Part shown: positions 52,411-60,363 of the stretch, one piece after another
How positions within the stretch are numbered: position 1 is the first letter of the stretch
How the letters are laid out: each line of letters begins with the position of its first letter
Assembly (NCBI RefSeq): GCF_000235505.1
Contig: NZ_JH379027.1
Coordinates: 691,124-755,123 of the forward strand
From: Hungatella hathewayi WAL-18680
Lineage (GTDB): Bacteria > Bacillota > Clostridia > Lachnospirales > Lachnospiraceae
Length of the DNA: 64,000 nt
Direction of reading: 5' to 3'
Position numbers and translations under genes: made by a program
The notes under the pieces: generated by a model
What the model was told of the DNA's origin: nothing
What the model saw: the letters and a program-made list of their open reading frames with translations, nothing else
The model's database searches: none

Positions 52411-53931
52411 ATGAGAAAGCAGACAAAATTAGTTGCAGTATTATCTGCAGCAGCTTTGTTAGCCATCGGTGCATCCATGACATCCTTCGCAGCTCAGGGC
52501 TGGACAGAAGAAGATGGTACTTGGGTATATCTTGACAAAGATGGTTACAAAGTAACAGACAGCTGGAAGAAATCCGGCAACTTCTGGTATTACTTAGATG
52601 AGGATGGCTACATGGCTACATCTAAGTTAATCGAGAACGGTGATTCCAACAACAACACCTACTATGTTGATGAGACCGGTAGAATGGTAGCTAACGACTG
52701 GGTAGAGTTAGAGAACGAAGACTATTATGACGGCGCTGATGATGATGAGCCTGAGACTGTATGGTATTACTTCCAGAACTCTGGTAAGGCATACAAGACA
52801 AGTGGCAAGACATCTTTCAAGACCATCAACGGCAAGAAATATGCATTTGATGAGAATGGCCATATGTTATGGGGCTGGGTTGGTGAAACCAGCGACAGAT
52901 GTAGTGGTGATATAGGATATCAGACTGGTGTTTACTACTGTGGCGCTGCTAACGATGGTGCTAGAGTAAGTGGTGACTGGAGATATCTGTATATCGGTAC
53001 TGAGAACCGTAGAGATGACAGTGAGGATGATACGTTCTGGTTCTACTTTGATACCAACGGTAAGAAGGTTTATACTGATGAAGATTATATCGATGACAGA
53101 ACACCTTCCGACGATGTATTTAAGACCAAGAAGATTAATGGTAAAACATATGCCTTTGATACAGAAGGTAAGATGATTAATAAGTGGTCTGTAAGCACCG
53201 TGGCAACAGCTAGCGATATCGATGGTTATTTCTCAACTAGCGATGATGGCGCAAGAAAGAAAGGCTGGTTCCAGGCTGTTCCTTCTGCAAGCATTAACCC
53301 GACAGCTAATTCTGATGATGAAGCTAAATGGTTCTATGCAAATAACGATGGTTCTTTAGTTTATGATGCAATTAAGACTGTTAACAGCAAGAAATATGCG
53401 TTCAACGAAAAGGGCGAGATGCTGAGTGGTTTGTGGGCTCTTAAGGTTGATAATAATGTAATTAAAGATTATTATGAGTTTACAGAAGCAGCAGCAGTAG
53501 ACCATATCGATTCTAAAGTTCCAACTGGTTGGGATGTATACTATTTCGGAGATGGTGAAGACGGTGCTATGAAGACCGGTACTCAGACTGTAGAAGTAGA
53601 TGGTGAAAGATATCAGTTTGCATTTGGTAAGAGCGGTGCAAGCAAGGGCAAAGGTGTTAATGCTCCTCAGGGCAATATCCTTTATTCACATGGAAAGAGA
53701 ATCAAAGCTGATAGCGATTACAGATATCAGGTATTTGAAACCGACGGTGAGGCTGTATTAACAATGGCTGAGGGTAGCGCTGTTACTACTGATGGATATT
53801 TAGTAAATGCTTCTGGTTCTATTATGAAGGGAAGCGGCCTTTACACAGATAGTGATGGAAGACAGTTTAGAGTAACCAAGAATCCAGGATTAGATACTTA
53901 CACAGTAACATACGAGAGTACAAAGAACTAA
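52411..53931 (+). CDS. Cell-wall-binding repeat surface protein, left twin
   Basis: A 506-residue secreted protein. The signal peptide (MRKQTKLVAVLSAAALLAIG, cut near SFAAQG) is followed by many divergent cell-wall-binding repeats (WVYLDKDGYKVTDSWKKSGN, FWYYLDEDGYM, KYAFDENGHMLWGW and so on) that make up nearly the whole chain, with inserts of D/E-rich sequence. No enzyme domain is seen. By eye it is around 90% identical to the protein at 56261-57784, with the first 90 residues nearly the same and clustered substitutions later (for example near 160-215). AGGAGAG precedes the start. Strong promoter and RBS suggest an abundant surface protein; the twin layout suggests phase or antigenic variation. 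Confidence 0.9.
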   Translation: MRKQTKLVAVLSAAALLAIGASMTSFAAQGWTEEDGTWVYLDKDGYKVTDSWKKSGNFWYYLDEDGYMATSKLIENGDSNNNTYYVDETGRMVANDWVELENEDYYDGADDDEPETVWYYFQNSGKAYKTSGKTSFKTINGKKYAFDENGHMLWGWVGETSDRCSGDIGYQTGVYYCGAANDGARVSGDWRYLYIGTENRRDDSEDDTFWFYFDTNGKKVYTDEDYIDDRTPSDDVFKTKKINGKTYAFDTEGKMINKWSVSTVATASDIDGYFSTSDDGARKKGWFQAVPSASINPTANSDDEAKWFYANNDGSLVYDAIKTVNSKKYAFNEKGEMLSGLWALKVDNNVIKDYYEFTEAAAVDHIDSKVPTGWDVYYFGDGEDGAMKTGTQTVEVDGERYQFAFGKSGASKGKGVNAPQGNILYSHGKRIKADSDYRYQVFETDGEAVLTMAEGSAVTTDGYLVNASGSIMKGSGLYTDSDGRQFRVTKNPGLDTYTVTYESTKN

Positions 53932-53944
53932 TTCTAGGTAAACT

Positions 53945-53980
53945 AAAATTGGGCAACGGAGTAATCCGTTGCCCAATTTT
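53945..53980 (+). terminator. Terminator of the left twin
   Basis: Perfect 16-bp stem, AAAATTGGGCAACGGA with its complement (53945-53960 and 53965-53980), loop GTAA, T tail inside the stem end. Mirrored at 56210-56245. Confidence 0.93.
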
Positions 53981-53981
53981 G

Positions 53982-54011
53982 TTGATAAATTAAATTAACT
54001 TGTGCTATACT
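53982..54011 (+). promoter_or_regulatory. Promoter of the ligase/polymerase-like gene
   Basis: TTGATA (53982-53987), 18-base spacer, TATACT (54006-54011) with TGC extended -10 at 54003-54005. Confidence 0.7.
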
Positions 54012-54051
54012 ATAAAAGAAGCAATAAAACAGTGAAAACAGGAGCATGATA

Positions 54052-55644
54052 ATGCCTCGGAAAATAATGGATAAAAGCATAAAAGTAGAATCAGAGATAA
54101 AACGCGCTAATAGGATTGTATATGGGGAAGTATTTTTACTGCTTGCGGTATTTCCTCTATTTTACCATAATTATTATTTTGATATTTTAAAAACTAAATA
54201 CATGTTTTATTATTTAACAATCTTAATTATGACCGTTTTATTAATTGTTTTTTGCGGAATTCCTATTTTGATAAAACATAGAAAAAATCAGTTTATATCA
54301 ATAAACAAAAAAAACTTTAAGATGATTACCATTCCTGATATATGTATGATATTATTGATACTTTCGATTGCTGTCACTACTTTACAGTCGGATTTTAAAT
54401 ATGAATCTATGTGGGGAAATGAAGCGCGATTCAATGGACTATTTTTATGGATGGTTTATGGTTTGTCATATATTGCCATTACTAGATTTTTGAGTTTCAA
54501 ATCGAACTTACTGGATTTCTTCTTATTTACTGGTATTTTGGTGTGCCTTTTTGGGATTACGGATTATTTTCAAATGGATATTTTGGGTTTCAAAGAGCAT
54601 ATTAGAGAGAGCCAGAAATTAGATTTTACATCAACGATTGGGAATATTAATTTATATACCGCTTACGTTGGTATGGTAGTCGCCGTGGCCATGACATTAT
54701 TTGTAACAGCCAGAAGCAGAGGAAAAATTTGTTTTTATTATATTTCTCTAGTAGTTAGCTTCTTAGGATTAATTGTGGGAAGAAGTGATAATGGTTATCT
54801 GGCACTGGGAATCCTATTTGTAGCATTACCATTTTGGATTTTCAGAACAAAATTGGGAATTAAAAGATATCTAATTTGCGTCGCCACGATGTTATCTTCG
54901 GTTTGGCTGGTGAGTATTGTCAATCATATATGGTCAAACCAGGTGTTGCAGTTAGATAGTCTGTTTGGAATGATGAGTGAAAGTCCACTGCTCATTTATG
55001 GCGTTATTATAATATGGTTGATTGTTGGGTGTGTATACTTCATAGGCAGAAATCAATCAACTGCTGAGATCGGAAATTTTCCACGAATTCTGTGGGGAAT
55101 ATTTATAATGATATGCCTAATAGCAGGGGTTTATATGCTTTTTGATGCGAATGTAGCAGGAAATGGTGATAAATATGGAGCATTGAGTAATTATTTAGTT
55201 TTTAGTGATTCGTGGGGAACTGACCGTGGATTTGTGTGGAAACTCGCTATGAAACATTTTGATGAGTTTTCGATTACTAGAAAGATATTTGGGTATGGAG
55301 CAGATACATTTGGTATACTGGCCCGTTATAATGACTTCGACACTATGGTTGAATACAATAATACATTTTTTGAAAGTGCACATAACGAATATATTCACTA
55401 TTTGGTAACGATTGGTTTGAGTGGAATGACGTTCTATATTGCATTGTTATGTACTTCTGCATATGGAATTGTGAAAACGAATAGGGATAATCCGTATGCT
55501 ATGGCGGCTGTTTTTGCTGTGCTGGCGTATGCAGCACAGGCAACGGTAAATATAGCCCAACCAATCGTGACACCTATTATGCTTACGCTTCTAATGGTAG
55601 GACTAAGCTTTTGTAGGAATGGCTCTGAAGGAAATGTATCTTAA
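54052..55644 (+). CDS. O-antigen ligase/polymerase-like membrane protein
   Basis: A 530-residue protein with about 12 predicted membrane segments. The central part has a large extracytoplasmic loop (about 380-440: SDSWGTDRGFVWKLAMKHFDE, GYGADTFGILARYND, FFESAHNEYIHYLVT split by residues) that matches the Wzy_C/O-antigen ligase family, in which an Arg and a His (ESAHNEY) act in glycan transfer. Likely role: joining or polymerising a lipid-linked surface glycan, in line with the glycosyltransferase operon that begins at 58981. The ATG at 54052 is seven bases after AGGAG; the ATG at 54046 is too close. It lies inside the proposed invertible segment. Low GC. Confidence 0.82.
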   Translation: MPRKIMDKSIKVESEIKRANRIVYGEVFLLLAVFPLFYHNYYFDILKTKYMFYYLTILIMTVLLIVFCGIPILIKHRKNQFISINKKNFKMITIPDICMILLILSIAVTTLQSDFKYESMWGNEARFNGLFLWMVYGLSYIAITRFLSFKSNLLDFFLFTGILVCLFGITDYFQMDILGFKEHIRESQKLDFTSTIGNINLYTAYVGMVVAVAMTLFVTARSRGKICFYYISLVVSFLGLIVGRSDNGYLALGILFVALPFWIFRTKLGIKRYLICVATMLSSVWLVSIVNHIWSNQVLQLDSLFGMMSESPLLIYGVIIIWLIVGCVYFIGRNQSTAEIGNFPRILWGIFIMICLIAGVYMLFDANVAGNGDKYGALSNYLVFSDSWGTDRGFVWKLAMKHFDEFSITRKIFGYGADTFGILARYNDFDTMVEYNNTFFESAHNEYIHYLVTIGLSGMTFYIALLCTSAYGIVKTNRDNPYAMAAVFAVLAYAAQATVNIAQPIVTPIMLTLLMVGLSFCRNGSEGNVS

Positions 55645-55654
55645 TTAAAAAAGG

Positions 55655-55691
55655 CCTTCTATGATAAAATAAAAAATCATAGGAGGTTTTT
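55655..55691 (+). terminator. Terminator of the ligase/polymerase-like gene
   Basis: CCTTCTATGAT pairs with ATCATAGGAGG (55655-55665 with 55676-55686, one G-T pair), then TTTTTC. Confidence 0.85.
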
Positions 55692-55833
55692 CTTATGGCT
55701 AGGTAAAGAAAGCAGCTAATTCTAATATTTGTCTTAATGAGAAAGTGAATTAGGGCTGGAAGTCCGAGTAAAGACTTTCAACCCAGGTATAATTATAAGA
55801 TATAACCATTTGCAGGCTATTTAATAAATAGCA
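55692..55833. other. Centre of the inverted repeat, no gene seen
   Basis: It contains a hairpin GGGCTGGAAGTC with GACTTTCAACCC (about 55754-55785; 11 of 12 pairs) and a small AT palindrome GCTATTTA/TAAATAGC near 55816-55832. A short ATG-led frame at 55695 stops after three codons. Nothing else is recognisable. Confidence 0.5.
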
Positions 55834-56209
55834 TCTTCAGAGCCATTTCTACTAATCTGTAATTCCTACGAGACATACCAAAATACCGGCAAACAAAAAG
55901 AAGTCTAATAAGCTCAATTTAAAAATTAAAAATCTTGTAATGGCAATATATGACAAACCATAAACCATCCATAAAAACAATCCATTGAATCGCGCTTCGT
56001 TTCCCCACATAGATTCATATTTAAAATCCGACTTAAAATAGTGACAGCAATTGAAAGTATCAGTAATATCATACAGATATCAGGAAGGGTAATCATTTCA
56101 AAGAAATTTTTTTGCGTTTATATAAGTTGATTTTTTCTGTGTTTTCTCAAAGTAAGAATGCCGCAGAAAATAACTAATACAACGGTCATAGCTAAGACGG
56201 TCAAATAAT
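55834..56209 (-). pseudogene. Decayed inverted copy of the ligase/polymerase-like gene
   Basis: Read on the minus strand, 56209-55853 matches about 54205-54564 of the intact gene at high identity, including the stretch for ESMWGNEARFNGLFLWMVYG. It then jumps at 55852-55834 to the last codons (RNGSEG) of that gene. Missing are the promoter, start and first 50 or so codons, and about 1 kb of the middle. A single-base loss near ATTTTAAGTCGG breaks the frame. The 5' junction joins the twin terminator straight to the gene body, probably at a shared TTTTATTATTT-like stretch. It shows that the whole unit, not just the surface gene, was once duplicated. Confidence 0.88.
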
Positions 56210-56245
56210 AAAACTGGGCAACGGATTGCTCCGTTGCCCAATTTT
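56210..56245 (-). terminator. Terminator of the right twin
   Basis: Mirror of 53945-53980 with one changed pair (56210-56225 with 56230-56245) and loop TTGC on the plus strand; T-rich sequence follows on the minus strand. Confidence 0.9.
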
Positions 56246-56260
56246 GGTTTTTACTTAGAG

Positions 56261-57784
56261 TTAGTCCTTTGTCTTCTCGAATGTTACTGTGTAAGTGTCT
56301 ACTCCTGGATTTTTGTTTACTCTAAACTGTCTTCCATCACTATCTGTGTAAAGTCCGCTTCCCTTCATAATAGAACCAGAAGCATTTACTAAATATCCAG
56401 CAGAAGTGACAGCACTACCCTCGGTCATTGTTGTGATAGCTTCGCCATCAGTTCCAAATACCTGGTATCTGTAATCGCTATCAGCTTTGATTCTCTTTCC
56501 ATGTGAATAAAGGATATTGCCCTGAGGAGCATTAACACCTTTACCTTTGCTTGCGCCACTCTTCCCAAAGGAGAACTGATATCTTTCACCATCAACATCT
56601 ACGTTCTGGCTACCAGTCTTCATAGCGCCATCCGAATCATCACCGAAATAGTATACATCCCAACCGGTCGGAACATAAGTATGAATATGGTCTACTGCCG
56701 CCTCTTCTTCAAACTGATAATAATCTTCAATCACATTATTATCAACTTTAAGGGCCCATAAACCACTCAGCATTTCGCCATTACTATCAAACGCATATTT
56801 CTTGTTACTGATTGTCTTAATTGCATCATAAACTAAAGAGCCATCGTTATTTGCGTAGAACCATTTAGCTTCGTCATCAGCATTAGCTGTTGGGTTAATG
56901 CTTGCAGAAGGAACAGCCTGGAACCAGCCTTTCTTTCTTGCGCCGTCATCGCTGGTTGAATAATAGCCATCGATATCACTAGCTGTTGCTACGGTGCTTA
57001 CAGACCACTTATTAATCATCTTACCTTCTGTATCAAAGGCATATGTTTTACCATTAATCTTCTTGGTCTTAAATACATCATCAGAAGGTGTTCTGGCGTC
57101 CATGTATTCTTCATCCGTACAAACCTTCTTGCCATTGGTATCAAAATAGAACCAGTAAGTATCATCTTCGCTGTCATCTGTACGGTTCTCTGTACCAATG
57201 TACAGATATCTCCAGTCACCACTTACTCTGGCACCATCATTGGAATCACCGCAGTAATAAACGCCGCCGGTCTTGTAGCCATCATCACCAGGGCATCTGT
57301 TACTTGTGTCACCAACCCAGCCCCATAACATATGACCATTCTCATCAAATGCATATTTCTTACCGTTAATGGGCTTGAAAGATGTAGGACCGCTTGTTTT
57401 GTATGCTTTACCAGAGTTCTGGAAGTAGTAGTATACAGTCTCGGGCTCGTCATCGTTAGCGCCATCATAGTAGTCTTCATTCTCTAGCTCTACCCAGTCG
57501 TTGGTTACCATTCTACCAGTCTCATCAACATAGTAGGTATTGTTGTTGGAATCACCGTTCTCAATTAACTTAGATGTAGCCATGTAACCATCCTCATCTA
57601 AGTAATACCAGAAGTTGCCGGATTTCTTCCAGCTGTCTGTTACTTTGTAACCATCTTTGTCAAGATATACCCAAGTACCATCCGCCTCTGTCCAGCCCTG
57701 AGCTGCGAAGGATGTCATGGATGCACCGATGGCTAACAAAGCTGCTGCAGATAATACTGCAACTAATTTTGTCTGCTTTCTCAT
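56261..57784 (-). CDS. Cell-wall-binding repeat surface protein, right twin
   Basis: A 507-residue twin of the protein at 52411-53931, on the opposite strand. The same signal peptide, the same repeats (WVYLDKDGYKVTDSWKKSGN) and the same overall length. Differences include one extra Gly (KTGGVYYCGDSND against QTGVYYCGAAND), ENRTDDSEDDTYW against ENRRDDSEDDTFW, and CTDEEYMDARTP against YTDEDYIDDRTP: most changes alter residues, suggesting selection for variation. It has the same RBS and -10 as the left twin, but the -35 position reads CCTATA, so expression in this orientation should be low. Its leader ends in a dif-like site. Confidence 0.9.
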   Translation of the reverse strand: MRKQTKLVAVLSAAALLAIGASMTSFAAQGWTEADGTWVYLDKDGYKVTDSWKKSGNFWYYLDEDGYMATSKLIENGDSNNNTYYVDETGRMVTNDWVELENEDYYDGANDDEPETVYYYFQNSGKAYKTSGPTSFKPINGKKYAFDENGHMLWGWVGDTSNRCPGDDGYKTGGVYYCGDSNDGARVSGDWRYLYIGTENRTDDSEDDTYWFYFDTNGKKVCTDEEYMDARTPSDDVFKTKKINGKTYAFDTEGKMINKWSVSTVATASDIDGYYSTSDDGARKKGWFQAVPSASINPTANADDEAKWFYANNDGSLVYDAIKTISNKKYAFDSNGEMLSGLWALKVDNNVIEDYYQFEEEAAVDHIHTYVPTGWDVYYFGDDSDGAMKTGSQNVDVDGERYQFSFGKSGASKGKGVNAPQGNILYSHGKRIKADSDYRYQVFGTDGEAITTMTEGSAVTSAGYLVNASGSIMKGSGLYTDSDGRQFRVNKNPGVDTYTVTFEKTKD

Positions 57785-57854
57785 AATTAATGCACTCTCC
57801 TTTTTCCTTTTTTGAATTCTTTTGAAATTCCTAATTGCATTACGAGGTAATTAT

Positions 57855-57882
57855 ACTTCCTATAAGGAAAATTATAGGAAGT
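57855..57882 (-). other. Right dif-like inversion site
   Basis: On the plus strand, arm ACTTCCTATAA, centre GGAAAA, arm TTATAGGAAGT: perfect 11-bp inverted arms about a six-base centre. The arm ACTTCCTA resembles the XerC-side arm of the Bacillus dif site. Its centre reads TTTTCC on the minus strand, inverse to 52324-52329. Confidence 0.8.
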
Positions 57883-58024
57883 TAAAATTGGTAGGTAATA
57901 AAGTGTATAATTCTAATTTAATAATTAAAATTACTGTTAAACAAAATTTTTCTTGCCTTTTTTAAAATAATATGTTTAAGTAGCAGAAACATAACCAACA
58001 AATGGATAATAGAAAGGACAACAA

Positions 58025-58828
58025 ATGATAATTGAATTTGAAAGTTATTTAAAAGAACAAAAGCTATCAGAAAATACTGTAATTTCTTATATGGGGGCAA
58101 TAAAGCAATATGAGATAAAGTATGGAAAAATAAGTCAAAAAAATCTAAAAGAGTATAAAGTATTTTTGGTTGAGAATTATAAGTTTAGTACTGTAAATTT
58201 AAGGATTCGAGCGATAAATTGTTATTTGGAATTTATCGGGAAAAAAAACTGGAGTCTTCCATCAGTTAAAGTTCAACAAAGGGCATATTTGGAAAATGTT
58301 ATAAGTGAGGCTGATTATGAATATTTCAAATCGTGCCTAAAGAGCGATGGAGAGATGTTCTGGTATTTTGTGATTCACTTTCTTGCGTCTACAGGTGCGC
58401 GAATCAGTGAATTGCTTCAATTTAAAGCTGAACATGTAGAACGAGGATATATTGATATTTATTCTAAAGGAGGAAAATTCCGTAGAGTGTATATTCCTGT
58501 ACAATTGCAAAAAGAAGCCATGGAGTGGTTAGTCGAAAATGGAAGAAATAGTGGATTTTTGTTTTTGAATCGTTATGGAGAGCGAATTACTGCTAGAGGA
58601 ATAGCTAATCAGTTGAAGAAATTTGCGGAGCGTTATCAAATAGATCCCAATGTTGTTTATCCTCATTCATTTCGACATAGATTCGCTAAAAGTTTTCTTG
58701 AGCGATACAATGATATTGCGTTGCTGGCTGATTTACTTGGTCATGAGAATATAGAGACGACTCGTATTTATTTGAGGAAAACGAGCACAGAACAGAGAAA
58801 TATAGTAAATGATGTCGTGGATTGGTAA
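58025..58828 (+). CDS. Tyrosine recombinase, probable invertase of the twin locus
   Basis: A 267-residue XerC/D-like recombinase, on the short side for the family. The N-terminal core-binding domain (1-85) begins MIIEFESYLKEQKLSENTV. The catalytic residues are complete: Arg in STGARISELLQF, Lys in IYSKGGKFRR, His and Arg in HSFRHRFAKSF, second His in LLGHENIETT and nucleophile Tyr in RIYLRKTS. AAGGA precedes the start. The gene begins 143 bases outside the right dif-like site, which is where an invertase would be expected. It differs clearly from the recombinase at 19778. AT-rich. Direct action on the neighbouring sites is inference. Confidence 0.92.
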   Translation: MIIEFESYLKEQKLSENTVISYMGAIKQYEIKYGKISQKNLKEYKVFLVENYKFSTVNLRIRAINCYLEFIGKKNWSLPSVKVQQRAYLENVISEADYEYFKSCLKSDGEMFWYFVIHFLASTGARISELLQFKAEHVERGYIDIYSKGGKFRRVYIPVQLQKEAMEWLVENGRNSGFLFLNRYGERITARGIANQLKKFAERYQIDPNVVYPHSFRHRFAKSFLERYNDIALLADLLGHENIETTRIYLRKTSTEQRNIVNDVVDW

Positions 58829-58890
58829 TTGTTAAAAGGGTATGAAATTTAAATTTTCGTTGACAAGAGTATAAGCAAAAAAGCGGATAG

Positions 58891-58919
58891 TTGTAATATG
58901 AAAAAGGACATGTTATACT
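58891..58919 (+). promoter_or_regulatory. Promoter of the polysaccharide operon
   Basis: TTGTAA (58891-58896), 17-base spacer, TATACT (58914-58919) with TGT extended -10 at 58911-58913. A TTGACA at 58860 has no -10 at the right distance. Confidence 0.7.
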
Positions 58920-58980
58920 GTACGGAGAACTTTTGACAATTTGAAATGGCACTTAGATATTAAGAGAAGAGGTTAGAGGT

Positions 58981-60363
58981 GTGAAGGATACTGGGAATTA
59001 TAAACGAATTGTTCGTTTACTTTCTTCGATGGTTTTGGTGGTCATGTTAGTTGCTGTTTATATGTTATTTTGGTATAAATTGATTTCTCCTACCACTGGG
59101 GTGTGGTATTGGAGGCGGGGGAACTGGGTGATTGCCGGTTTATATACTGCATTGGTATTGTTCTTTTCCACGATGTACGGCGGATTTCGCTTGGGCGATT
59201 TGGAAAAGGGTAATGTAATCTATTCACAAATTCTGTCTATTATATTTGTGAATTTTATTACGTATATTCAAATGGCTCTACTGGCTTATCAATTTCCTAA
59301 AATATGGATATTTTTGGCATTGACTATGAGTGACATAATAATCATTACAATATGGACTTGCGTTTATGCAGAAATATACCAGCACATGTTTCCACCACGC
59401 CGTTTATTGCTGGTGTATGGCACTCAAAATGCATTGACACTTTTAGACAAATTGAATGAGAGAAAAGACCGCTATCGAATAGAAAAAGTGATTCGGGTTG
59501 ATGAGGGAGAAAAGAAAATTATTGGATTGGCGGAACAGTATGATGGCATTATATTATCAGACATACCTACGACAGCTAGAAATTTGATTTTGAAAGAATG
59601 TTTTGAACGATCCATCAGAGTTTATATGACACCTAAGATATCAGATATATTAGTTCGAAGTTCAAGGGAAATGCATACTTTTGATACGCCGCTTTTGCTG
59701 TCCAGAAATAATGGGTTGACACCAGAACAACAGATGGGAAAGAGATGTATGGATGTGATAATTTCATCGCTGCTTTTTATTGCTGCTTCTCCGTTGATGT
59801 TGTTAACTGCGCTGGCTGTGAAACTTTATGATGGTGGGGCTGTTATTTACAAACAGAAAAGGTTGACTATTGATGGAAGAGAATTTTATATTTTTAAGTT
59901 CCGTAGCATGCGTATGGATGCGGAAAAAGATGGTATAGCTCGACTAGCATCTGAAAATGATGATAGAATTACACCGATAGGAAAAATCATACGAATGACT
60001 CGGCTGGATGAACTTCCACAGTTACTGAATGTATTAAAGGGGGATATGTCGTTGGTTGGTCCGAGACCGGAACGCCCAGAGATTGCCCGCGAATATGAAG
60101 CGGTATTGCCTCAATTTAAAAGTAGGTTAAAAGTAAAAGCGGGATTGACGGGATATGCTCAAATTTATGGTAAATATAATACTACTCCGTATGACAAACT
60201 GAAATTGGATTTAACATACATTCAAAATTATTCATTTGTGTTGGATTTAAAGCTGATCTTATTAACGGCTAAAATTTTGTTTATGAAAGAAAGCACAGAA
60301 GGTGTTTCTGCTATGAATAAAAATACTGACGAAGAAGGGGATATATGGAAAAACGAAAATTAA
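58981..60363 (+). CDS. Polyprenyl-phosphate sugar-1-phosphate transferase (initiating)
   Basis: A 460-residue WbaP/WcaJ/CpsE-type enzyme that starts a repeat unit by moving a sugar phosphate from a nucleotide sugar to undecaprenyl phosphate. Four N-terminal membrane spans (about 10-130), a degenerate CoA-binding-like soluble domain (140-240), then the catalytic domain: KRCMDVIISSLLFIAASPLML (membrane hairpin, split), YKQKRLTIDGREFYIFKFRSM, RMTRLDELPQLLNVLKGDMS, LVGPRPERPE, and KAGLTGYAQIYGKY. GTG start after AGAGG. It heads the operon and overlaps the next gene by 19 bases. The sugar, glucose, galactose or another, is not known. Confidence 0.94.
   Translation: MKDTGNYKRIVRLLSSMVLVVMLVAVYMLFWYKLISPTTGVWYWRRGNWVIAGLYTALVLFFSTMYGGFRLGDLEKGNVIYSQILSIIFVNFITYIQMALLAYQFPKIWIFLALTMSDIIIITIWTCVYAEIYQHMFPPRRLLLVYGTQNALTLLDKLNERKDRYRIEKVIRVDEGEKKIIGLAEQYDGIILSDIPTTARNLILKECFERSIRVYMTPKISDILVRSSREMHTFDTPLLLSRNNGLTPEQQMGKRCMDVIISSLLFIAASPLMLLTALAVKLYDGGAVIYKQKRLTIDGREFYIFKFRSMRMDAEKDGIARLASENDDRITPIGKIIRMTRLDELPQLLNVLKGDMSLVGPRPERPEIAREYEAVLPQFKSRLKVKAGLTGYAQIYGKYNTTPYDKLKLDLTYIQNYSFVLDLKLILLTAKILFMKESTEGVSAMNKNTDEEGDIWKNEN

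Larger units (their letters stand above)
52313..53980 (+). repeat. Left arm of a large inverted repeat
   Basis: The dif-like site, leader, cell-wall-binding gene and terminator are mirrored at 56210-57882. Similarity goes on into the next gene and its remnant (about 54205-54564 against 55853-56209), so the original duplication was larger. Confidence 0.92.
56210..57882 (-). repeat. Right arm of the large inverted repeat
   Basis: Mirror of 52313-53980: terminator, surface protein gene, leader, -10 box and dif-like site in reverse order. Confidence 0.92.

Noticed and set aside
55692-55760. Insertion-sequence remnant (ATGGCTAGGTAA region)
   Set aside because: Only a few codons are open and no terminal repeats or transposase motif are visible.
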